Assembly: GCF_947499215.1 (NCBI RefSeq)
Contig: NZ_CANMNI010000001.1
Coordinates: forward strand, 1,178,001-1,242,000
Direction of reading: 5' to 3'
Length of the DNA: 64,000 nucleotides
Source: an uncultured Pontibacter sp.
GTDB lineage: Bacteria > Bacteroidota > Bacteroidia > Cytophagales > Hymenobacteraceae
Made by a program: the position numbers and the translations under genes. Shown one piece after another: positions 57,920 to 64,000 of this stretch. The notes under the pieces are model-generated. The model ran no database searches and was not told the DNA's origin. It was given only the letters and a program-made list of their open reading frames with translations. Each line of letters begins with the position of its first letter. The first letter of the stretch is position 1.

Positions 57920-59851
57920 ATGGGAAAGATAATTGGTATAGACTTAGGTACAACCAACTCCTGCGTTGCCGTAATGGAAGGTAACGAGCCAGTGGTTATT
58001 CCTAACAGCGAAGGCCGCAGAACTACTCCGTCTATCGTCGCTTTCTTGGACGGCGGCAAAGGCGAGCGTAAGGTAGGTGACCCTGCCAAGCGTCAGGCAA
58101 TCACAAACCCGCAAAACACGATTGCTTCGATTAAGCGCTTCATGGGCCACAGCTACAATGAGGTGAGCGAAGAAGCGAAGCAGGTGTCTTACAAAGTGGT
58201 ACAGGGTGGCAACAACACGGTACGTGTAGAGATCGGTGATCGCCAGTACACACCACAGGAAATCTCGGCGATGGTACTTCAGAAAATGAAGGCTACAGCA
58301 GAAGACTACCTAGGCACAACTGTAACAGAAGCGGTTATCACGGTACCGGCTTACTTCAACGACGCGCAGCGTCAGGCTACAAAAGAGGCCGGCCAGATTG
58401 CGGGTCTTGAAGTGAAGCGTATCATCAACGAGCCGACAGCGGCAGCGCTGGCTTACGGCCTCGATAAAAAACACAAAGACCAGAAGATCGCGGTATTCGA
58501 CTTAGGTGGCGGTACGTTTGATATCTCTATCTTGGAGCTGGGTGATGGCGTGTTTGAAGTACTATCTACCAACGGTGATACACACTTGGGTGGTGACGAC
58601 TTTGACGCGAAGATCATTAACTGGCTGGCGGATGAGTTTAAGAACGACGAAGGCTTGGACCTGCGCAAAGACCCAATGGCGTTGCAGCGTTTGAAAGAAG
58701 CAGCTGAGAAAGCGAAGATTGAGCTTTCTTCTTCTAACGAAACAGAGATTAACCTGCCGTACATCATGCCGGTTGACGGTGTGCCAAAGCACTTGGTACG
58801 CAAACTGACACGCGCTAAGTTCGAGCAGTTGACTGACGACCTGATTCGTCGTTCGATGGACCCTTGCAAGAAGGCCCTTCAGGATGCAGGCCTATCTACT
58901 TCTGACATCGACGAGGTGATCTTGGTAGGTGGTTCTACCCGTATCCCAAGAGTGCAGGAAGAAGTTGAGAAGTTCTTCGGCAAAAAGCCTTCTAAAGGTG
59001 TGAACCCGGATGAGGTGGTAGCCATCGGTGCTGCAATTCAGGGTGGTGTACTCACAGGTGAAGTAAAAGACGTACTTCTGCTGGACGTAACTCCACTTTC
59101 ACTGGGTATCGAGACCATGGGTGGTGTGATGACGAAGTTGATTGAGTCTAACACGACAATCCCTACTAAGAAGTCTGAGACGTTCTCAACTGCTTCGGAT
59201 AACCAACCATCGGTAGAGATTCACGTGCTGCAGGGTGAGCGCCCAATGGCGAAAGACAACCGTACGATCGGTCGCTTCCACCTAGACGGCATTCCACCAG
59301 CACCACGCGGTGTTCCGCAAATCGAAGTAATCTTCGATATCGACGCCAACGGTATCCTGCACGTAACGGCCAAGGACAAAGCGACTGGCAAAGAGCAGAA
59401 GATCCGTATCGAGGCTTCTTCTGGTTTGAGCGAGCAGGAGATCGAGAAAATGCGTCAGGAAGCTGAGGCTAATGCTGAGTCTGATAAGAAGGCGAAGGAA
59501 GAGATCGAGAAGCTGAACGCGGCTGACTCTATGATCTTCCAGACCGAAAAGCAGCTGAAAGAGTATGGCGAGAAGCTGTCTGAAGGCAATAAGTCTAACA
59601 TCGAAAGTGCACTGGGTCAGCTCAGAACAGCACACGGCGCGAAAGACATTGCTGGAATCGACGCAGCCATCGAAGGCCTGAACAACGCTTGGCAGGCGGC
59701 CTCTCAGGAGATGTACGCTGCCGGCGCCGGACAGGAAGGCGCAGCTGGTGCAGCCGGCAATGGTCAACAGGCAGGCGGCCCGCAGGGCGCAGGCACTGAC
59801 GACGGCGGTGTAACCGACGTTGACTACGAAGAAGTAGACGGCAAGAAATAA
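57920..59851 (+). CDS. dnaK: Chaperone Hsp70
   Basis: 643 residues, full length. ATPase domain with [38 protein letters not shown]; substrate-binding domain ([24 protein letters not shown]) and helical lid; the C-terminus ends in a Gly/Ala/Gln linker and EEVDGKK. It folds client proteins with DnaJ and GrpE, which are not in this window. Codon use is regular, with few ATA codons, as expected of a highly expressed gene. Own terminator at 59872-59902. Confidence 0.98.
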   Translation: MGKIIGIDLGTTNSCVAVMEGNEPVVIPNSEGRRTTPSIVAFLDGGKGERKVGDPAKRQAITNPQNTIASIKRFMGHSYNEVSEEAKQVSYKVVQGGNNTVRVEIGDRQYTPQEISAMVLQKMKATAEDYLGTTVTEAVITVPAYFNDAQRQATKEAGQIAGLEVKRIINEPTAAALAYGLDKKHKDQKIAVFDLGGGTFDISILELGDGVFEVLSTNGDTHLGGDDFDAKIINWLADEFKNDEGLDLRKDPMALQRLKEAAEKAKIELSSSNETEINLPYIMPVDGVPKHLVRKLTRAKFEQLTDDLIRRSMDPCKKALQDAGLSTSDIDEVILVGGSTRIPRVQEEVEKFFGKKPSKGVNPDEVVAIGAAIQGGVLTGEVKDVLLLDVTPLSLGIETMGGVMTKLIESNTTIPTKKSETFSTASDNQPSVEIHVLQGERPMAKDNRTIGRFHLDGIPPAPRGVPQIEVIFDIDANGILHVTAKDKATGKEQKIRIEASSGLSEQEIEKMRQEAEANAESDKKAKEEIEKLNAADSMIFQTEKQLKEYGEKLSEGNKSNIESALGQLRTAHGAKDIAGIDAAIEGLNNAWQAASQEMYAAGAGQEGAAGAAGNGQQAGGPQGAGTDDGGVTDVDYEEVDGKK

Positions 59852-59871
59852 GAATAACTCAAACTATAGTA

Positions 59872-59902
59872 AAAATCCCCGGCTGGTTCAGTCGGGGATT
59901 TT
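59872..59902 (+). terminator. dnaK terminator
   Basis: 10-bp perfect arms 59872-59881 and 59893-59902 with an 11-nt loop, followed by TTGTTGTTTT. Confidence 0.85.
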
Positions 59903-60085
59903 GTTGTTTTAACTATACCTTAGAGTTATCAGGAATATTAGTTTTAAAGCCTGCAACCAACTATATGATGAACAATAAAAGAGTCTGATACTAGATAAGT
60001 TGCTTTGGAAGAATTCCCTGCCTATGGAGCTACGTGTTTAACTTGGTCATTAGGTAGTGAATGTATTTCTGTACTAACTTCGCAC

Positions 60086-60790
60086 ATGAAACAAATACTA
60101 CTATTCATCATCTGTTGCATCGCTTCCGGAGCGTGCTATGCACAAGTACAAACTGACAATATGCTGATAGGCGGTACCTTAGGCAGCAATGTGAACCGTC
60201 CGCACGCACCTGCCCCTTCCTCGAGCACTTTTACGGTGAAGCCTGTTGCAGGAAAATTCTTCAGCGAAAAGTGGATGCTAGGTGTCAGCGGTGAATACCG
60301 GATACAGCATGTTAAGAGCGACCAGCATATTACGCAAAACACTGGCAACAACGAAATACAGCATTATAGATTTGCAAACCCCAAAAGCCAGACACTATCC
60401 ATTGGCCCCATGGCGCGTTACTATCAGGAAGTGATACCTAAGGTATATGCTTTTGGGGAGAGCAGTATAGGTTATAGCACTGTGAAAAACCAGTATGAGT
60501 TCAGCACTTATGTAACAAACCAATACGGAGAGGAAAAATATAGGTCTACGAGTGATGGGGCTGTCAAAACTCAGTACCTGTATGGCAATATCAGTCCAGG
60601 TATTGTATTCTTTCCTGTAACCAATTTAGGTTTAGAATTGAAGGCAAATGTGATAAACTATACCCATGGCATTGGCGATGGCCTAAATCAGGATCCGAAC
60701 ACATTTATGCTTAACCAGAACATGGAGAGGAACCTGCAAGTCAACTTCACATTGGCATCGACAAGTATTGGGGTAGGCTATTATTTTTAA
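60086..60790 (+). CDS. Outer-membrane beta-barrel protein
   Basis: 234 residues from ATG 60086 (MKQILLFIICCIASGACYAQ, signal peptide); the longer frame from 60005 begins with 27 unrelated residues and is rejected. The mature protein has alternating hydrophobic strands typical of an eight-stranded barrel, ending in an aromatic GVGYYF. The loops are rich in Ser, Tyr and Asn. No specific family; OmpW or OprF-like porin-type. It is 44 bp before the next OMP gene, so a two-gene unit is likely. An AACTTCG element only 6 bp before ATG resembles a weak -7 box. Confidence 0.82.
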   Translation: MKQILLFIICCIASGACYAQVQTDNMLIGGTLGSNVNRPHAPAPSSSTFTVKPVAGKFFSEKWMLGVSGEYRIQHVKSDQHITQNTGNNEIQHYRFANPKSQTLSIGPMARYYQEVIPKVYAFGESSIGYSTVKNQYEFSTYVTNQYGEEKYRSTSDGAVKTQYLYGNISPGIVFFPVTNLGLELKANVINYTHGIGDGLNQDPNTFMLNQNMERNLQVNFTLASTSIGVGYYF

Positions 60791-60834
60791 ATACAATTAT
60801 TAACAACAGGTATACATTTATTCAATTTCACTAC

Positions 60835-62070
60835 ATGAAACACCTTTACCTTACCCTTTTAGCTTTTTTATTTTTTGCACAGGCTTTTGCCCAAAAGGAC
60901 TTCCGTACCGGTTACATTGTGCAAGATCATGACACCCTCCGAGGCTATGTTGACTACCGAGGTGCTAACCGAAACTCAAAAACGGCCACTTTTAAATCCA
61001 CTCTCGAGTCAACTGAACAGGCTTACACCCCTGCTCAGTTAGCTGGCTATGGGTTTGACAAGGAGAATAAAGCCTATGAGTCTAAAGTCGTGCCTGCCAC
61101 AGAGACTCAGCCAGAACAACTGCTTTTTTTGCATGCTCTCGTTAAAGGGAAGGCCAGCCTCTACAACTACCGTGACGACCTTGACCGGGACCGTTTTTAC
61201 TTCTCGAAGGATAATGCCGTTTTGGTCGAACTAACGGAACATAACTATACCAGCAAAGATCCTAAAACAGGCAAAACCTATCGCACAGTGGAAAAGCCTT
61301 ATCTGGGTGTACTAGGCTCTGCCTTCTACGACTGTGCTTCACTTAGCGAGAATCGCCTCAAGACTGTTGCACTTCAGCACAGCTCACTTACAAAAGTGGT
61401 GCAGACTTATAACCAGTGCATGGGAAGCACACAGTACGCAAAGGAGCCCAAGAAAACTTCATACAAACCTGTTCCGATGCTTACTTTTTCCATCCCTTCT
61501 TTAAACATGGCTGGCGAACACTCCTACGCAAAGGGGTCTTATAGCAGCACGGGGATAGGTTTGGGAGCTGGAGTTGCCATGCAGGTTTCAAATCCCGCTG
61601 TCAGCGAAAAAATTTCTCTATTGTTTGAGTTACTTTATGCGCCCTATCGATTTGAGGGTACTGTACAAACCAACTATAGCTCAGGAAGAACTACTGTTCA
61701 TGAACTTCTTTTCGACCTACACTACTTAAAACTGCCCGTTCAGCTACGATATACATTCCCTAAAGGGAAAGTAAGACCTTTTATTAATGTAGGCGCATCC
61801 TATTCCTACGCTGTATACACAAACAGGCAACTAAAAACCACCAGCACGTTCCATAGCACAAGTTATACCGAGGAGTCTGAGGCTCTTCCGGGTAGCGATT
61901 TTAGACCTAGTATGCTTGGAACCTTGGGAGGAATAGGCATTATGTACCCGATAAAGGACAGAACACTGTTTTTGGAGACTCGCTACGAATCCGCCGACGG
62001 AATCTCTCGGATTATTATGCTGCCTAGCAGTATCAAAACCTTTAGTCTAATGGCAGGATACAGCTTTTAA
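60835..62070 (+). CDS. Outer-membrane barrel protein (PorT-like)
   Basis: 411 residues. Sec signal ending AFAQ. The first half (about 20-210) is a beta-rich extracytoplasmic domain with GYIVQDHDTLRGYVDYRG, FKSTLESTEQAYTPAQLAGYGFD and two Cys. The second half is a barrel of about eight strands (PMLTFSIPSLNMAG, ISLLFELLYAPY, LKLPVQLRYTFP, VRPFINVGASYSYAV, SIKTFSLMAGYSF). Ends in an aromatic residue as barrel proteins do. This two-part plan is common in Cytophagales; role unknown. Follows the smaller OMP gene and ends at a strong terminator. Confidence 0.85.
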   Translation: MKHLYLTLLAFLFFAQAFAQKDFRTGYIVQDHDTLRGYVDYRGANRNSKTATFKSTLESTEQAYTPAQLAGYGFDKENKAYESKVVPATETQPEQLLFLHALVKGKASLYNYRDDLDRDRFYFSKDNAVLVELTEHNYTSKDPKTGKTYRTVEKPYLGVLGSAFYDCASLSENRLKTVALQHSSLTKVVQTYNQCMGSTQYAKEPKKTSYKPVPMLTFSIPSLNMAGEHSYAKGSYSSTGIGLGAGVAMQVSNPAVSEKISLLFELLYAPYRFEGTVQTNYSSGRTTVHELLFDLHYLKLPVQLRYTFPKGKVRPFINVGASYSYAVYTNRQLKTTSTFHSTSYTEESEALPGSDFRPSMLGTLGGIGIMYPIKDRTLFLETRYESADGISRIIMLPSSIKTFSLMAGYSF

Positions 62071-62094
62071 AAAGGTTCTATCACAGTTCTCTAA

Positions 62095-62136
62095 AAACAT
62101 AGAAGCCGGACCACAAATGGTCCGGCTTCTATGTTT
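62095..62136. terminator. Bidirectional terminator, 19-bp arms
   Basis: Perfect arms 62095-62113 and 62118-62136 around CAAA, between the convergent OMP and purE genes. Confidence 0.9.
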
Positions 62137-62185
62137 CCGGGATGTCAGCTAAGGATCAACAATAGCCTATCCAGATCCATTGCGC

Positions 62186-62710
62186 TTAGTCTAGGTCACG
62201 GTCGCCACGGCGTAGTTCCTCTACCGAGCGCATTACCTTATCTTTCAGGCTTACCTTGTACTTCTCCAGTTTGTCAGCCACAGCGGCGTTGGATGTGCCT
62301 ATTATTTGCGCAGCCAGTATACCTGCGTTAAGGGCTCCATCTAGCGCAACAGTTGCCACCGGAACACCACCCGGCATTTGCAGGATGGAGAGCACAGAGT
62401 CCCAACCATCGATAGAGTTGCTAGACTTCACAGGCACGCCAATTACAGGAAGTGTTGTGATGGAAGCCACCATGCCCGGCAGGTGCGCTGCACCACCGGC
62501 TCCGGCGATGATCACTTTCAGTCCTTTTTTGCGGGCCTGCTCGGCGTACTCAAACATGCGGTGCGGGGTGCGGTGCGCCGACACGATGGTAATCTCAAAA
62601 GGAACACCCAAGTTCTCTAAAATCTCAGCGGCGGCATCCATTACTTTCATGTCAGACTGGCTGCCCATGATAATGCCTACCAGCGGCTGCGTATTTGTTT
62701 CATTAGACAT
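62186..62710 (-). CDS. purE: N5-carboxyaminoimidazole ribonucleotide mutase
   Basis: 174 residues. Class I PurE: GIIMGSQSDMKVMDAA (phosphate loop), ITIVSAHRTPHRMFEYA with the catalytic His, and IAGAGGAAHLPGMVASITTLPVIGVPV. It converts N5-CAIR to CAIR in de novo purine synthesis. It follows purK after 1 bp on the minus strand, so the mRNA order is purK-purE and translation is likely coupled. Length is normal. Confidence 0.96.
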   Translation of the reverse strand: MSNETNTQPLVGIIMGSQSDMKVMDAAAEILENLGVPFEITIVSAHRTPHRMFEYAEQARKKGLKVIIAGAGGAAHLPGMVASITTLPVIGVPVKSSNSIDGWDSVLSILQMPGGVPVATVALDGALNAGILAAQIIGTSNAAVADKLEKYKVSLKDKVMRSVEELRRGDRDLD

Positions 62711-62711
62711 A

Positions 62712-63842
62712 TTATGCGATTACTTTGATGACGTTTCTGATTTGCTCGGCCCGCTGCTGTGCTTCCTGCAGGTCGGTGCCCAGCACGGTGATGTGTCCCA
62801 TCTTACGGGCGGCGCGGGTGTACTTCTTGCCATACAGGTGAATGTAAACGCCCGGCACGGCTAGTGCGTCCTGTAAACCTTCGTACTTGGCTTCGCCGTC
62901 GTAACCCGGTTCTCCGAGTAAGTTGAGCATTACAGCGGCACTCTGAATGTCGGTGCTGCCGAGCGGCAGATTCAGGATGGCACGCAGGTGCTGCTCGTAC
63001 TGCGAGGTATAGTTCGCCTTAATGGTATGGTGGCCACTGTTGTGCGGACGAGGCGCCACTTCGTTCACCAGTATCTGTCCGTCCTTGGTTAGGAACATTT
63101 CCACGGCTAGTATACCTACCATGTCAAACGACTCGATCACGCGGGTAGCAATCTCGATGGCAAGGCGCTGCAGTTTGTAAGGCACGTTGGCCGGAGCAAA
63201 AAGCGAATCCACCAAGTTGTGCTCTGGATGGAAACTAAGCTCTACAACCGGAAATGCCGTTACCTGTCCGTTAGCATTGCGGGCCACGATCACGGATATC
63301 TCCTTCTCAAAATCCACCAACTTCTCCAGCACCGACGGCTCTGTAAAGCCCTTGCCCAGATCAGCATCGCTTTGCAGTCGGGTTACGCCGCGGCCATCGT
63401 AGCCCTCGCGGCGCAGCTTCTGGAAAGCCGGCAGAAAATCGGTGTTGGCTTTGAGCTCTTCGGCGTCTTTCAGGATTCTGAAATCTGCTGTAGGTATAGC
63501 ATGGCTCTTGTAAAATTCTTTCTGTAGGCCTTTATCCTGAATGGTGCGCACGGTGCGGGCATCTGGGTATACCTTCACGCCTTCCTGTTCCAGTTTTTCG
63601 AGGGCATCGGCATTCACATGCTCAATCTCAATGGTGAGGATGTCGCAGTTCTTACCAAACTCATACACGGTGTCGAAGTCGCGGAAGCTGCCTACGTAGA
63701 ACTCGTGGCACACGTCTTTGCAAGGCGCGTTTTCGTCCGGGTCGAGCACCAAGGTATAGAGGTTAAAATCGAGTCCGGCCTGTATGAGCATGCGGCCCAG
63801 TTGCCCGCCGCCCAGTATCCCGAGCTTTACTTCTCCTTTCAT
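62712..63842 (-). CDS. purK: N5-carboxyaminoimidazole ribonucleotide synthase
   Basis: 376 residues from ATG 63842 (MKGEVKLGILGGGQLGRML); the frame also has a TTG at 63872 inside the promoter box, which I reject. ATP-grasp enzyme with GGGQLGRM, DPDENAPC, LRREGYDGRGVTRLQS (ATP loop), EVAPRPHNSGHHTI and EPGYDGEAKYEG. It makes N5-CAIR from AIR, bicarbonate and ATP, passing it to PurE, encoded immediately downstream. Confidence 0.96.
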   Translation of the reverse strand: MKGEVKLGILGGGQLGRMLIQAGLDFNLYTLVLDPDENAPCKDVCHEFYVGSFRDFDTVYEFGKNCDILTIEIEHVNADALEKLEQEGVKVYPDARTVRTIQDKGLQKEFYKSHAIPTADFRILKDAEELKANTDFLPAFQKLRREGYDGRGVTRLQSDADLGKGFTEPSVLEKLVDFEKEISVIVARNANGQVTAFPVVELSFHPEHNLVDSLFAPANVPYKLQRLAIEIATRVIESFDMVGILAVEMFLTKDGQILVNEVAPRPHNSGHHTIKANYTSQYEQHLRAILNLPLGSTDIQSAAVMLNLLGEPGYDGEAKYEGLQDALAVPGVYIHLYGKKYTRAARKMGHITVLGTDLQEAQQRAEQIRNVIKVIA

Positions 63843-63869
63843 AGTGTGTTGCTTAGGGTGTTTACTACC

Positions 63870-63877
63870 CAAAATTA
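63870..63877 (-). promoter_or_regulatory. -7 box of purK-purE
   Basis: TAATTTTG on the minus strand, a full match to TAnnTTTG, 27 bp upstream of the purK ATG. No -33 TTTG at the standard spacing. Confidence 0.5.
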
Positions 63878-64000
63878 AGGATAATGTTTTAATCGCCTTG
63901 CCTCCCCGGCGATTTCTATACCTGCTAAACGCTGTTCTTTGGTTTTATATTGATTAAAAACTATATTGGAGGTTCTACGTTTATCGCTTCCATGGAAATT

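Noticed and set aside
1..64000. Integrated element, prophage or insertion sequence
   Set aside because: No integrase, transposase, phage structural gene or att-like direct repeat was found; all neighbourhoods look chromosomal.
1..64000. tRNA or rRNA genes
   Set aside because: No cloverleaf-capable segment with the conserved TTCGA arm and no rRNA-like stretch was noticed. A covariance-model scan would settle this.
63992..64000. ATG at the right edge as a new gene start
   Set aside because: Only three codons are visible, too little to support a gene.

Overview
This window is chromosomal DNA of a Bacteroidota bacterium, most likely order Cytophagales and family Hymenobacteraceae (Pontibacter-like). 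The genus is inference. The supporting signs are promoters with a TAnnTTTG -7 box, several TTG starts, a multicopper oxidase with a type IX secretion C-terminal tail, a TonB receptor paired with a DUF4249 lipoprotein, a DUF6687 protein, VPS10/BNR-propeller proteins and many SPII lipoproteins. There are 57 protein-coding calls (one partial at the left edge). I found no rRNA, tRNA, CRISPR array, transposase or phage gene.

Layout. 1-4.8 kb: two related Cys/His mini-proteins, a tandem universal stress protein, a DUF6687 protein, nicotinate phosphoribosyltransferase and a small HNH protein. 4.8-11.7 kb (minus strand): a propeller lipoprotein followed by a complete curli-type (type VIII secretion) amyloid locus, read csgE-csgF-csgG, then an AT-rich gap with an 18-bp perfect palindrome, then csgA-csgB-csgH. 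CsgG carries an extra C-terminal domain resembling an outer-membrane barrel. CsgA has 36 curlin half-repeats in two blocks of different periodicity. A terminator-like hairpin separates csgA from csgB. 12-15.7 kb: an MFS transporter convergent with a tight four-gene operon (small Cys-tailed protein, polytopic membrane protein, histidine kinase, receiver-only regulator). 15.7-23.7 kb: methyltransferase, thioredoxin, DoxX, M61 peptidase, TonB receptor + DUF4249, CPBP protease. 23.8-33.8 kb: purine nucleoside phosphorylase, SppA, RarA, AI-2E family permease, EamA exporter, multicopper oxidase, a lipoprotein and a GNAT enzyme. 34-48 kb: glycine-zipper lipoprotein, DEAD-box helicase, tandem fatty-acid desaturases, dihydrolipoyl dehydrogenase, TPR protein, M23 peptidase, FabG, VWA protein, GNAT, pseudouridine synthase, YpdA-type reductase. 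48-57.6 kb: membrane protein/XRE pair, two BNR-propeller giants flanking an M24 peptidase and a PepSY protein. 57.9-63.8 kb: DnaK, two outer-membrane barrels and purK-purE.

Most of the window is ordinary housekeeping and envelope biology. The parts that deserve attention are the curli locus with its modified CsgG and long CsgA, the kinase/receiver-only operon with two uncharacterised partners, and a highly iterated GGTATA motif spread through coding DNA (10 sites in the helicase gene region alone, none in csgA or csgB). Strong hairpin terminators close most convergent gene pairs; several are bidirectional.
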